A stretch of DNA of 64,000 bases from NCBI GenBank assembly GCA_951813855.1, contig OX638380.1, forward strand, positions 574,876 to 638,875, read 5' to 3'. The notes below the pieces were generated by a model. The model did no database searches and was not told the origin of the DNA. It was given only the letters and a program-made list of their open reading frames with translations. The stretch is from an uncultured Verrucomicrobiae bacterium (GTDB taxonomy: Bacteria > Verrucomicrobiota > Verrucomicrobiia > Limisphaerales > AAA164-E04). Shown here piece after piece: positions 38,848 through 49,036 of the stretch. A program made the translations under genes and the position numbers. Numbering within the stretch: position 1 is the stretch's first letter; each line of letters starts with the position of its first letter.

Positions 38848-39582
38848 TCAACCAGTAGCCTGTCCGGTCAACAGAGCCTGTTGCTGTTCCTCGGTTAACA
38901 ACTCTTCAGGAACGGCCTTCCACTTGATCCCCTCGGTCAACACCCAGCGGTCCTCCATGCGAACCGCCATACCTAACTCGATCTTCAAATCTCCCTGATA
39001 AGCCGATCCCAACCGTTCCAACGCCTCGGATTTCAACGATAGGGTCAAGTCAACAAACCGAGCCAGCATCACCGTATTGGGAGGTCCGCCACGTTGATAT
39101 TGCCGCACTTCGATTTTTTTCACCTCGTAGTCGGCAGCGTCCTGCGGCAGCTTGATTTCCCGGGCCAGCTGCGAAAAGTCTTCCGCTTTGGGTTTCAGGG
39201 TTTCGGCTATTTTGGCCCGAATGCGCTCGACTTCATCGCCAGAGACTTCATTGATCCCGTAGAACTTGGACCGGCGCCTTCCACCTCGTAAATCTTCAGC
39301 CGACATGATCGTTTTCTGAACGAAAGTCGAAGCGTCCCCGTCGGTCAACAATTTGACGACGTGAGCGGACAACGTCGCCAAGGCGGGATCGTCCTCCCGG
39401 GTGAGCTCCGGAGATTCGCTCGTGGCCAGCGACGCCCGGTCCCGGAGTTTATGCAATAAAGCCTGATCGGAAGGCGAAGGCGCCTCCGAGGCCGGTTCCT
39501 CCGCCCTGATCGCTCCGGCGAGGCCGAGGCACAGGAGGAACGTTATCAAACAAACACCGTGAAAGGAGCGTTTCATGTCCAT
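38848..39582 (-). CDS. Secreted protein of unknown function
   Basis: A 244-residue protein with a signal peptide (RSFHGVCLITFLLCLGLAGA, ending near AIRAEE). The mature part is charged and mainly helical (LHKLRDRASLATSESPELTR, RIRAKIAETLKPKAEDFSQL) with a beta-rich C-terminal half (DYEVKKIEVRQYQRGGPPNT, DRWVLTEGIKWKAVPEE). No family recognised. Codon and base composition match the chromosomal genes rather than the AT-rich island that begins just beyond it. It is the last gene on the left side of the island. Confidence 0.8.
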   Translation of the reverse strand: MDMKRSFHGVCLITFLLCLGLAGAIRAEEPASEAPSPSDQALLHKLRDRASLATSESPELTREDDPALATLSAHVVKLLTDGDASTFVQKTIMSAEDLRGGRRRSKFYGINEVSGDEVERIRAKIAETLKPKAEDFSQLAREIKLPQDAADYEVKKIEVRQYQRGGPPNTVMLARFVDLTLSLKSEALERLGSAYQGDLKIELGMAVRMEDRWVLTEGIKWKAVPEELLTEEQQQALLTGQATG

Positions 39583-40020
39583 GATCTTCGATTGGCTAAG
39601 GCACTCTAAGGATTGATAATCGGATGTCGCCGATAAAAATCAAGCCGTTAATGGCCGCTAACTGACAATCGGAAAACCGATCATCGTTCGACGACCCTTC
39701 CCGATTGAGACAAGCTCGGCTCCCGAACGTTCGTTTTTATCGACCGCCTCGAGGGAATAAACATCGAAGCATTTCAAGTGACAAACGGTAACTCATTGAT
39801 AGCCAAGGAATTATGAAACCCGGTATTACGGCTTGATTACAGGGAAAAAACTGTCTTTCCACTTCCGATTATCCGATTTAGCTCTCATCCCAACCGGGGA
39901 CGCAGTTGGACCGCCGTAAGAACGCGGGTTCCGATTTAAAGTTACCTTCGCCAGAATACGGTTCCGGAAACGATCTTGTCCACTTGGAAAAGATAATTCA
40001 GTTGGAATTCGGGTAACGGA

Positions 40021-40200
40021 TCATAGGCCTCGCAACAAATCGTTCCAGTCTTTAACCTCAGGAGGCCTCAGACGTTGAGCGTTTGAATGACGATGAAATA
40101 ACCGAGGGCAAAGGAATGATCGCCACTTCCGTCAGCATAAGTGAACGACCAGCTCATCCAACCGTCTCGCCATCCAACGCGTGGGAACACAGGCATTAAG
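40021..40200 (-). pseudogene. Toprim-gene remnant, C-terminal end
   Basis: One frame (about 40200-40068) reads TYADGSGDHSFALGYFIVI, the Toprim ADxxGD-type motif; a frameshift near 40085 leads to SNAQRLRPPEVKDWNDLLRG and a TGA at 40021. The end matches the relics at 14959 (PNAQGLRPDGAKDWNDFLRG) and 2086. Only the C-terminal part of the DUF3991/Toprim gene remains. Confidence 0.6.
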
Positions 40201-40371
40201 GCCGAAGTGACCTTCTTCACCACCGACTCATTCTCGGAAAATCCTCTCATTGTTCTGTGCTAAGTGGTCAATTTGGTCATTCCATCGTCCATGAACTCAG
40301 GACTCAATGCGAAAAAATTGCCCGAAATAGCGCGGTAAATAACACCGCCTGTCAAAGTCGCACCTGATGCG

Positions 40372-40563
40372 CTACTTGACTGCCATAGACCGGACTTTGC
40401 GATTCGTCAACGCATCGAGCGTCAACACGACGCCTACGACAGACCGGTCCAAATGAAAGATGTCGACTACAATGACCCGATCGTCTAGATAACAACATCG
40501 AGCAACTAATGGATTTTCCGCGCCCGCATGTTCCGGCGACAGGGAACCATAGACTTGAAGATG
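40372..40563 (-). pseudogene. Possible frameshifted gene remnant
   Basis: The minus strand here reads HLQVYGSLSPEHAGAENPL followed by VARCCYLDDRVIVVDIFHLD and RSVVGVVLTLDALTNRKVRS, then a TAG at 40372. The alternation of residues looks like a real beta-rich protein, but there is no start codon in this frame and the upstream part sits in other frames. No family is recognised. Confidence 0.3.
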
Positions 40564-41465
40564 GGTCTATTTCGATTCGCTCGCAACGAGCGGAATCAAA
40601 CAGAGACAAGCTCGGGATATCTGCGTTCTGTTCGCCGGTCAGAATCAACAGGTAGTCAATCGTCTTTGAAAAGGCTACCGAAAAAACAATTATTGATATA
40701 GGTTGCGCTCCAGCAGCAAAAAAATCAACTCTATTCGTCACATGAAACTTCTACATAATGTCGATTGTTTTCGTCTCGGGTACCTGGGTAAAGATCTCGA
40801 AATCGACTTGTCATTAGTTGGTCGAGCAACTTTTCCGCAAAAAGTCACATAATAGATAAGACGCCCCATTCCTGTTTCGGCCAAGTGTACTGCTTCTTCT
40901 ATTTCCTTAAGAAAAACAGTCGTTTTCCGCGCTGATCAATCGGGACAGCACATTGCGGCCTCGTGTTTGAGAGCCAGTCGCTGCATCGAGTACTGACAAC
41001 AGTAAATCTAGCAGTTTGTTATACAAATTGATTGAGATTTGCCTGAAGATTAATAAAATTATTCTCAACCAGCAAAACACCAACAATTTCACCTTGTTCC
41101 TCGAATTAATCAGTACTGTAAAACAACTGAGTTGAAATATAATTTAAATCTGAAACTTTCCGAGCAAAACGGGCTGATCTCGATAACTTCGATCCTATAA
41201 CCCAAAATACAAATAAATGTTTAACTGGAAAATAAAAAAAGGTAAATAAACAGTTGCAATTATTGCGATAAAAAAAGGGGCTAGGAAATAATTCATCGTA
41301 GTAGACGTTTCAGCAAATAAAACAGATTGTTGCCTCGACGGTCACGAACAAAATCATCAATAACTCCAGATCCGTTTTGTGTTGCAGCAGTCTAAATAAT
41401 AAACTTGCCCTCATCAAAAAAAATCAATTCAATGATATAACAAATTTTGATGTCTCCGAAATAGT

Positions 41466-42210
41466 TTACCTATAAAGTAATGGATCCCCTTCCTTCAGTT
41501 CTTTGCGATACTTATTGTTAACAGCATTTAATCCAAACCTTTCTTCTATGTCGACAAATCCTTCTCGAGGAATCTCATTTATCAATTTGGTTCGTATAGC
41601 TTCGACTTCATCTAAGCTAGGTTTTGGTTCTCCGTTTAGGTAGGCTCTACGTAAAAGCAAATGTCCCTTGATCAAAGACAAATTTCTTTTCTGTCTTTCA
41701 GCCCAGGTGCAATTATACGGAGACATTTGATTCGGATCTTCATGAATTTCCGAATTATATCGAGTCAAGGCTCGAAACAAATTGATATGTATTATAGTGT
41801 TATCTCCGTAGCCAAATTCTTTAAGAATGTCATGCATCATCTCAAATTCTTCGGTATACCCGAGATAATTAGAATAAAAAGTTTTCAATTGCGCATGATT
41901 ATACACTCTTTCACTGTTCGCAGAAAGTTCAGCTAGATTAGCATTAAATACGGCAGTGGACTTTTTTAAGTATTTATTGTAATCATCAAAAGATTCGGTC
42001 CTAAACCGGTTGCGGGGATTATATCTCGGGCGTTCAATTTCCGTAAATGCTTTGGAAAACTTAAGGGTTCGATGATAAGTTGGTTCGAAAGGATAATTGT
42101 CGATCCATTCTTGTCTAGAATCAACCCACTGACAGTATGTTTCCCATTGGTTCTGTTTTTCTTGCATTCGACTAACCTGATTCGACATCCTTTCTACGTA
42201 AAATTCTTTT
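41466..42210 (-). pseudogene. 3' half of gene split by IS66 (GYG(E/D)N family)
   Basis: An open frame ending at 41466 with 240 residues from an internal ATG (42188), but it continues open upstream (KEFYVER) to the target duplication of the IS66 element at 42211. Joining it to the frame that ends at 44184 restores one reading frame without any change. The segment FYSNYLGYTEEFEMMHDILK then EFGYGDNTI matches the orphan protein at 2612-3814. It is hydrophilic, with the start MQEKQNQWETYCQWVDSRQE. No known domain. If translated alone from 42188 it would lack the membrane part. Confidence 0.85.
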
Positions 42211-42218
42211 GTTTTAAC
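42211..42218. repeat. IS66 target-site duplication, left
   Basis: GTTTTAAC directly before the left inverted repeat. The same eight bases follow the right inverted repeat at 44184-44191. Eight bases is the duplication size known for IS66 elements. Confidence 0.93.
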
Positions 42219-44183
42219 GTAATTGATTAGCGGGTTTGAACGCCATTTTGAGCTAAATGATCTGACGAAAAGGATGCATTCCCATGATCAAGGATTTCAT
42301 ATTTCGCTTTTGTCAGGGAGATTAGTGATCTCATTCCATCCGACGTCCTTGGTTGATCGTCTTGCGGCTTCAGATCAAATATCCTCGACCAACAACGTTG
42401 GCTTTCGAGTGGCATTCGATTGCCGTTCCAGCAAAATTACGGGAATAATCCCAAGCTCCATGATTTCGGAAAACCAATGCTGAAAGCACGATAAGACCCG
42501 AGCCGGTATCAACCGAGGGTGATCGAACTGAGAACTAAAGCGCTGACGCCAACGTCTCCAAAACCGACTCCTTTTTCAGGCGAGAGGTAGCCGTGACGCT
42601 AGTGATGGCCGCCCGACTCTGAGCCCCTCTCTGATTTTTCGAGCACTGGGAAACCTTCCGAGCCTTGACGCCCGGTCGCAGAGCCCGTTCGGCTCGATTG
42701 TTGGTCGGTTCAAGTTTTGGATGGTCCAGAAATCGAAGCAACTGGCCCTTTTGATTCTGGAGCCACAAGCTATTCAGCATCTTTTGATTATCCGGATCAC
42801 TCAAGGATCGTGGTCTCAGATGATGATCGAGCTTTTGTTTCAAGTCGATCACTGCCGTCTGAAATTCCTTCGCGGTCCCATGGCCTGCGAGATTCAACTC
42901 CCTCAATTCCATGGCTTGTCGAAAGACATCTTTCGTATAATTGGCGAACCACCTCCCTTTGCCAGCTTTCCGGTCGGCCAAATCGGTCAAATTTCGTTGC
43001 CGGTGAGCCAGGCATCTTTGCTGGGGCACGGAGTCAAAGCTCTGATGTTGGTAACTCGTAAAACCGTCAACGACCATGATTCCCCGAAACGAAGGATCGA
43101 TCACTTGGGCCACCTCGGCCGCACGATGATGCCGTTCAATTTGATAATAAATCGCCTTCTCGTTGCAAAACGTCATCAAAAAATGGGGGGTTCCCCCGAC
43201 TTTCCAACCGGTATCGTCCGTGTGAATGATATCCGCTTGAGCCAGTTCCGCCTTGATTTCCTGAGCCAGTTCGCCAAGTTTCCCTTGCTCCGCCGTCTTC
43301 AGAGCCTTCTGGGTGATCGCACTTTGGGTCACGGGGATCTGGAAATAATCGTTGAGCACCTTCTCCGTCTGGCGTAATGACATTCCCGAATCGTAATGCA
43401 AGGCCAACGCCAAAGCATAGACTCGGGAGCCAATCCGATGAGCCGTCGCTCCAAACTGATCCTTCGCTAATTCAGGATGCGTGCCCCGGACCTTGTGTCC
43501 GCATCCCGTGCACTCCGCAACCTCAATCGAAAAGTATTTGATCACTCGGCCAATGAGTCGGGGCAGATCAATCGTCGTCGCAGTTTCCGAGGCTTGTCGC
43601 TCAAGTTTCGCCCCGCACTTCGGACAGGCCTCGGTATCCAGGGAAGCCTGAAACTCTTGGATTTCATCCGGTTCTTGGGGCTCCGGCGCTGGTTTATGGC
43701 GAAACTTTCCTTGCCCAGGTTTGCGACCGGGCTTTTGGGGGTTTTCTTTGCGTTTGCCCTTGGAAAAAGGGGTAGCCGAACGATGGTTTTCTCTCTCTGA
43801 CGTTTCCAGTTGTTGCCGCAAATCCTGGTTTTCTTGTTTCAATTGGTCGGCAATCTCGAAATCTGCCGAGAGCGATGCGGGATCAGTTTGGCAACCACAG
43901 GAGCCGATCTGTTGTTGCAAATCTCGGATCAATTGCCGCAATTTCCGATTAACGTTCCGTAATTTCTGATTCTGTTGCTGCAATTTCTGAGATTCCGCTT
44001 CCAGCGTCTCCACGCGCTGCATCGCAAGCTCAAGAGCCTTAACCAATTCCGCTGGATCCGCTTCGTGCAGTCGATGAGGATCAATCCCCGGCATGTTGCC
44101 TATTATAGCCTCATTTAAAAAAAAGTCAAGTCGAACCTCGAAATTCCTTGAAAAAACCCCATTTTAACCCGCTAATCAATTAC
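42219..44183 (-). mobile_element. IS66-family element, complete, transposase-only type
   Basis: The element is 1965 bases long. Its ends are perfect 18-bp inverted repeats: GTAATTGATTAGCGGGTT at 42219-42236 and its complement at 44166-44183. The GTAA start is typical for IS66. It is flanked by the 8-bp duplication GTTTTAAC. It carries only the tnpC-type transposase gene (42535-44094), without the tnpA and tnpB genes of classical IS66, as in the ISBst12-like group. The clean ends and intact gene indicate a recent, possibly still active insertion. Confidence 0.95.
42535..44094 (-). CDS. IS66-family transposase (TnpC type)
   Basis: A complete 519-residue transposase. N-terminal coiled coil (LELAMQRVETLEAESQKLQQ), a Lys-rich linker (KGKRKENPQKPGRKPGQGKF), a zinc-finger-like segment with CPKCGAKL and CTGCGHKV, and the DDE domain. 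Catalytic residues are the Asp in IIHTDDTGWKVGG, the Asp in GIMVVDGFTSYQH and the Glu in NNRAERALRPGVKARK. HRQRNLTDLADRKAGKGRWF lies between. No frameshift. It is the only gene of its element. Confidence 0.97.
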   Translation of the reverse strand: MPGIDPHRLHEADPAELVKALELAMQRVETLEAESQKLQQQNQKLRNVNRKLRQLIRDLQQQIGSCGCQTDPASLSADFEIADQLKQENQDLRQQLETSERENHRSATPFSKGKRKENPQKPGRKPGQGKFRHKPAPEPQEPDEIQEFQASLDTEACPKCGAKLERQASETATTIDLPRLIGRVIKYFSIEVAECTGCGHKVRGTHPELAKDQFGATAHRIGSRVYALALALHYDSGMSLRQTEKVLNDYFQIPVTQSAITQKALKTAEQGKLGELAQEIKAELAQADIIHTDDTGWKVGGTPHFLMTFCNEKAIYYQIERHHRAAEVAQVIDPSFRGIMVVDGFTSYQHQSFDSVPQQRCLAHRQRNLTDLADRKAGKGRWFANYTKDVFRQAMELRELNLAGHGTAKEFQTAVIDLKQKLDHHLRPRSLSDPDNQKMLNSLWLQNQKGQLLRFLDHPKLEPTNNRAERALRPGVKARKVSQCSKNQRGAQSRAAITSVTATSRLKKESVLETLASAL

Positions 44184-44191
44184 GTTTTAAC
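44184..44191. repeat. IS66 target-site duplication, right
   Basis: GTTTTAAC directly after the right inverted repeat; identical to 42211-42218. On the minus strand it encodes the last codons of the interrupted gene (VKT). Confidence 0.93.
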
Positions 44192-45841
44192 CAACTGTTG
44201 AACCGGGTCTAAGGCGTTAAAATCGACTTCCAAATCTTGATTCATTAAGTTCAATAACGAATCATTTGCTAAATCCAACGAACCGAGAAATCTTGAATTT
44301 CGCTCGAGAACCTTAGATTTTAAAGCTGATTGGTTGTCCACGGAAAAAGATTCCGTATTGGTTTGTTGGGGTGGCTCATTACCGATTGAATCATTTTTTT
44401 CTAGTTGTATCACAGCAGTGTGTAATGTCTTTCTACTACCATGCACGTTTGGAGATACTCCAGGACCCACCCATATACCACCACATTCGAAGGGTGAATG
44501 ATAATTATCACGTAGATAATCGGTTCCCGGTGCATTTCGAGTCCAACGCTTCAGTAAATTCGCTTTTTTAATTCCGGGTTTGTGACCAAGCCTCCCTAGA
44601 GTCGAATTTAGAACCTGTATTGTTTCATTTTTAAATCTGTCGTCTCCCATGAACATTAATTTAATATGGTATACTCCAAATTGACCAACCTTTCTCACCG
44701 CGCTTCCCGTAAACATTATGTGTCCATCTCTGATTCCCTGACCCTCTCCAACCATATGTGGTATCACATAAATTCTTGTGTCGCTTTGATAAGAGCGAAA
44801 CTCAATATGCTCTCGGATTTCAGCTAGATTTTCTTCGCCATAAACAATTTCAGGTTTGCAGATTAGATAATCTTTGTTTTTTGCAGTTTCCCATTTGCCC
44901 CAACCCACCTCGCAAATATCAAATGCCAAAACAGTAGAAAATTTACTGGTTTCGTTGTCTCCGGGATTTTTCAGTTCTGGTGGGATCGCCTCTAAATCAC
45001 CAGTATGCCATGTTCTAAACGTAGTAAACAGGCGAATTGTGTTAGAAAAACTCCATCGTTGCGTATGTACTTTTTTCTTTTTCAATGTATATTCACTCAT
45101 ATTTGGGGGTATGTTCCTATTTCTGTTCGTTATTTCCGTTTCAAATTTAATCTGATCTCGCTCAACGATACCTCCATAACGTAATTTTGAAGGTTGCTCG
45201 CAGTATTTCTCCTCATGCTCCATCCCCCTTTTAAATACTTGCCATTCTTCGCTGATTGCCGTAAGGTTTACCCATTCGTGTGAAAATGCAACAGTGTTTC
45301 CTACGGGGTTTTCTATAGGATGACCGTCTTTGAACGGGCGGGAGTCGGGTCCACTCACTAATACATCACATCTAACGTACTCGGCCGATTCTGAATAATG
45401 AGGACCATCTCCAAAAACCTCTTCAGAAACGCTGGTAGATACCATCGCAGGATACGCTCCTGCAGTACTTGCTACAGCACTCCATCCTGATTCTCCGTTC
45501 TTTTTTGTATTTGCCGCCACAACTCCTGGTTTTGTGTCATCAAGGTTAACTTCCTCCGAGAAAGACGAAACAAAACTTACGAACCACTGGTTTGCTAATA
45601 ATTGAGGAAAGAAGGTTTGAGCAGTCAGAATAGAACAGAACATCAGCGTCAAAGCCATCAAAGGGGTGGCAACTATTCTTCTAAATAAATATAATCTGCA
45701 CCCTTGTTTCCCCCAAACTATCCGAAACGGGACGACAATCAACTGTAATGACCACGAAAATAAACGTGCCGCTGATAGAACTAATTTATTAAACATCCTC
45801 ATCACAAAGGTAAATTGATTTTTCGGGAGAACATCGCGCAC
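44184..45841 (-). pseudogene. 5' half of gene split by IS66; membrane protein of unknown family
   Basis: The frame runs from a GTG at 45841 (or ATG at 45802) and now stops with a TAA formed across the junction at 44180-44182, inside the IS66 end. It gives 553 residues. The N-terminal 110 residues have two or three hydrophobic segments (LVLSAARLFSWSLQLIVVPF, VATPLMALTLMFCSILTAQ). The remainder is soluble: SDTRIYVIPHMVGEGQGIRD, KVGQFGVYHIKLMFMGDD, TLHTAVIQLEKN. No known domain is recognised. Strongly AT-rich compared with the flanking MoxR and DUF58 genes. The undisturbed gene would have continued into 42210-41466 for a total of about 800 residues. Confidence 0.85.
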
Positions 45842-46090
45842 CGCAGTTCCTAAACTTACTCAGGCCCACGTCATCTTCTGATAAACATGCACCTAAAAGC
45901 AGGTCGGGAGCCAACCGTATCGAACCGTTTTCGATGATGCTTCATAGTAACAAGTGGTTTCGATTTGTTTGTTTCCTGCATGGCTTCGCATTTACAAACG
46001 ACTCCAAAAAATTAGTGCGAGTAACAATACTCAACGAAAATCCAAGCAAAATCCAATGAAATAACGATTGTTCCATTTTGCCTAGTTCAG

Positions 46091-46753
46091 TTACTGCCTG
46101 CTAGCTGAAGCTCCGGAACCATCCTTCACTCCCCAGTCACCAGCTTTGCCTTCGCCAAAACACTCCATCTCAATCTCCGCCAACCAATCCCCGTTGGAGA
46201 ATCCATCCCATAAATCATTCGCCGGTTTCACGTGAAGCAGCAATCGACACCATCCGGGAAAGATAGCCCGCCTCTTCCGGGTTCGCAAGATCAAATACCG
46301 CTTTCCGATCGTCTTCTCGATTAGGTCAACTTCATCCCACTGCTTCCCGAACTGTCCTGCGGCTCCATGCATGCCTCTATCCATATCAGGAGGGACAGCA
46401 GCTCCGGGTGCAACACGGCAATCAATATCCGACCTCTCTGGTCCCGAACCGGACACAATTTCACCGTGGTACCCCGAAGATGGCCGATCTATCCAGAAGT
46501 TGAGGGCTGGGGCGTACCGAGCCGGCACCCAGCGATCTCCGAAAGGCATTCCGGCCGGGGCGACTATCAGGCGAAAGCCGCCGATGCGGCTGTCAGCGAC
46601 CAGATAGCACCGACCGCTGGCCCCTACGACCCGGTCCATGACCTGACGCTCGGTCCGATCATCAGCGCATCCGGTAATCTCGGCATCGGACTTACGAGCA
46701 CCACATGCCAGCATGCCGATCATTGTCATGTCTATGATCTCATCACGGCTCAC
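46091..46753 (-). CDS. Hypothetical protein
   Basis: A 220-residue frame with no recognised domain. It begins with a short hydrophobic run that contains a Cys (DMTMIGMLACGARKSDAEIT), so a lipoprotein is conceivable. The composition is balanced, with segments such as RCYLVADSRIGGFRLIVAPA and NDLWDGFSNGDWLAEIEME. A frame on the opposite strand (46367-47041) overlaps it; I prefer the minus strand because its composition is more protein-like and it agrees with the surrounding strand. GC content is close to that of the chromosome, unlike the AT-rich genes to its left. Confidence 0.4.
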   Translation of the reverse strand: MSRDEIIDMTMIGMLACGARKSDAEITGCADDRTERQVMDRVVGASGRCYLVADSRIGGFRLIVAPAGMPFGDRWVPARYAPALNFWIDRPSSGYHGEIVSGSGPERSDIDCRVAPGAAVPPDMDRGMHGAAGQFGKQWDEVDLIEKTIGKRYLILRTRKRRAIFPGWCRLLLHVKPANDLWDGFSNGDWLAEIEMECFGEGKAGDWGVKDGSGASASRQ

Positions 46754-47068
46754 GGTGTATCGTGTTATCGCCCGTTATTTGCAGGGCTGTCAACAGTTTG
46801 CTTTACTTTTTTTCTTTTTCTCTCACCTGGCTACTTGCGGCCGTGCTGCACCGCGATCCGCGCAGGCGCAAGTGAAGGGTCCGAGCCTGGGCCGCTCGCT
46901 GGAGATTGTTCGCGAAACCGGTCGTTAATCCGCCCTCTTTCTGACGTCGCCGACGACAACTCCCTAATCCTCGGTGCCTCTTCCGAGTCGCGACTGAAAG
47001 CAACGCCCCGGTGCTCCCGCGACAGTGCGCTCTCGAGCTAACCGACCACGCCGAACGTGCCCTGCAAC

Positions 47069-48118
47069 CTAACTGCCCACGTGATCGAGCAGTTGATCGA
47101 CAAGTCCGTCCACCTCGATGCCATCGGCTTCCCCACGATAGTTGACCAAAATGCGATGACGGAGAGAAGGCTTGGCCAAGGCTTGGACATCCTCCCGAGT
47201 CACGTGGGCCCGATCTTGTAACAGAGCCCGCGCCTTGGCCCCAAGAATCAAATACTGCGCTCCCCTGAGCCCGGCCCCCCAACTGATATAGCGAGTCGTC
47301 GTCTCGGGAACTCCCTCCGTTTTCGGCCGCGAAGCCGCCGCCACTTTGACGGCGTAACGAATGATATCCTGAGCGACCGGAACCTTTCTGACCAGATCAT
47401 GAAACCGCAACACGTCCTCGCCCGTGAACAACGGCGTGATTTCTTCCAACCGATTGGCGGTCGTCCGGGCCACCACTTCCACTTCCTCGTCCTCGGGCAA
47501 ATAATCGATAATCACGTTGAACATGAAGCGGTCGAGTTGCGCTTCCGGCAAAGGATAGGTGCCTTCCATCTCAATCGGATTTTGAGTGGCTAACACGAAA
47601 AAGGGCTGGGGCAACACATGCCGCGTGCCGGCGACCGTAACCTGATACTCCTGCATGGACTCCAACAAGGCCGCCTGCGTCTTGGGCGGAGTACGATTGA
47701 TTTCGTCCGCTAAAATCATATTGGCGAATATCGGCCCCTTGACGAACCGGAATTCCCGCCCCTGTTCTCCCTCCTGCAGGATTTCCGTACCGGTGATATC
47801 GGCAGGCATCAGATCCGGCGTGAACTGGATCCGTTGAAACTGCAAATGAAAAATCTGAGCGATGGATTTCACTAACAGAGTCTTGGCCAACCCTGGCGCC
47901 CCGGTGATCAGGCAATGCCCGCCGGAAAACAACGCGACCAAGATTTGCTCGATCGCGTCGCCCTGCCCCACGATGGCCTTGTCGAGTTCCTGCCGAATTC
48001 GATTCCGGCCCTGAACGATCTGTTCGACGACTTGCCGGTCGGCTTGATCTTCAGACAGCTCGGGACTGCCGGTTCCGACTGCGGACGGTTCCGGGCTTTT
48101 GGTATCCATTAACTCCAA
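47069..48118 (-). CDS. MoxR-family AAA+ ATPase
   Basis: A 349-residue AAA_3 chaperone-like ATPase. Walker A is TGAPGLAKT (72-80), Walker [10 protein letters not shown] (134-142), followed by [17 protein letters not shown], sensor 1 in [20 protein letters not shown] and the arginine-containing QLDRFMFNV. MoxR proteins work with DUF58 and VWA partners, often for metal insertion or assembly of extracytoplasmic complexes. Here it follows DUF4159 on the minus strand, as usual, but DUF58 and BatA, which normally come next, lie 8.7 kb further on (38385 and below). Start at 48118; a second Met three codons later is equally possible. Confidence 0.95.
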   Translation of the reverse strand: MELMDTKSPEPSAVGTGSPELSEDQADRQVVEQIVQGRNRIRQELDKAIVGQGDAIEQILVALFSGGHCLITGAPGLAKTLLVKSIAQIFHLQFQRIQFTPDLMPADITGTEILQEGEQGREFRFVKGPIFANMILADEINRTPPKTQAALLESMQEYQVTVAGTRHVLPQPFFVLATQNPIEMEGTYPLPEAQLDRFMFNVIIDYLPEDEEVEVVARTTANRLEEITPLFTGEDVLRFHDLVRKVPVAQDIIRYAVKVAAASRPKTEGVPETTTRYISWGAGLRGAQYLILGAKARALLQDRAHVTREDVQALAKPSLRHRILVNYRGEADGIEVDGLVDQLLDHVGS

Positions 48119-48197
48119 ACGATTCCTTTCTGTTGCCCGGCCCTCCGGCCGGTTGCTTCGTTTCCACCTTCGCGAGTTCGGCCTGCGGCGCCGAGCG

Positions 48198-49016
48198 TCA
48201 ATGAGTTAACGCGTACATCACGATATTGATCCCCAAAGGATAGGCCTTCTTTTCGGAAAACTCCCGGAAGAAATACTCGTTGTACCCCTCCCATTCCCAG
48301 CCGTCGCCCAAATCCGTGTTGTGGCAAATCACCACCATCATCCGGTTCTTGTCGTCGAAAATCCCCTTGTAATGCGCCGGCCGACCGTCCGGCCCGCCTT
48401 CCCAGGTCACCCCCGTAAACTGGCTCCTCATCCCCTGCCCGACGTTCGGAATCTGAGGCTTCTCATTAAGCGGAAAGACGCAATTGAAGATCGGATGGGT
48501 CAACGGCAGCTCCTGGGGTTCGCGCTCCGGAAACACGCGCTTGATCTGACGGTAAAAATTCCGCCACTCGTAATCGCCCCAGAAATCGTCCACCATCATG
48601 AACCCGCCGCTCAACAAATACTTCCGCAACGCCTTGACCTCCTGGTCGCGGAATCGCAGCCCGCCCGGTTCGATTAAATACACGAAGGGATAGTTGAACA
48701 GTTCGGGATCGGTCAACTCGAGGATCTTGCCTTCCGGATCCACTTTCAACGAGGTCAACTCCTGCAACCGGTAGGAAAAATTCAGGTCGCTCTCCGGGTG
48801 GTCGATCGCCCAGGAGCGGCGGCCCCATACCGAATGATACCGAATCCGGACGAAGGTGAAAATGTCGTGCTCGAACGATTTGTCGATATGCCATTCGGGC
48901 ACTCCTCGCCGGTCCGAGTGCCAAGGTTGCGCCCTGCTCTCCGATAGCTCCCCCGACAACAGGAAGGCGAAGACGCTCCCGCACCACAGTCCCCCGATCG
49001 TTCGTTTCTGCGCCAT
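48198..49016 (-). CDS. DUF4159-domain secreted protein
   Basis: A 272-residue protein from the ATG at 49016, with a signal peptide (GLWCGSVFAFLLSGELSESR). The DUF4159 domain fills the rest: FTFVRIRYHSVWGRRSWAID, LTDPELFNYPFVYLIEPGGL, KALRKYLLSGGFMMVDDFWG and FPEREPQELPLTHPIFNCVF. DUF4159 proteins regularly accompany MoxR/DUF58 clusters in PVC bacteria; the function is unknown. A TTG at 49040 would overlap the stop of the upstream gene and is less likely. It lies between the TPR protease-like gene and moxR, all on the same strand. Confidence 0.92.
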   Translation of the reverse strand: MAQKRTIGGLWCGSVFAFLLSGELSESRAQPWHSDRRGVPEWHIDKSFEHDIFTFVRIRYHSVWGRRSWAIDHPESDLNFSYRLQELTSLKVDPEGKILELTDPELFNYPFVYLIEPGGLRFRDQEVKALRKYLLSGGFMMVDDFWGDYEWRNFYRQIKRVFPEREPQELPLTHPIFNCVFPLNEKPQIPNVGQGMRSQFTGVTWEGGPDGRPAHYKGIFDDKNRMMVVICHNTDLGDGWEWEGYNEYFFREFSEKKAYPLGINIVMYALTH

Positions 49017-49036
49017 GGCTCCTCGTGTCGCCGAGT

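Larger units (their letters stand above)
39583..41465. other. AT-rich region with gene relics
   Basis: About 1.9 kb without an intact gene. It holds a Toprim-gene relic at 40021 and a possible frameshifted relic at 40372. From about 40760 to 41465 it becomes strongly AT-rich with no recognisable coding sequence, RNA or repeat. Confidence 0.6.

Noticed and set aside
46367..47041. Plus-strand 224-residue frame opposite the hypothetical gene
   Set aside because: Composition is poorer than on the minus strand; the two cannot both be judged real, and the neighbours are on the minus strand.
46803..47282. Minus-strand 159-residue frame overlapping moxR
   Set aside because: It overlaps the end of a clear moxR gene in another frame and is low in hydrophobic residues.
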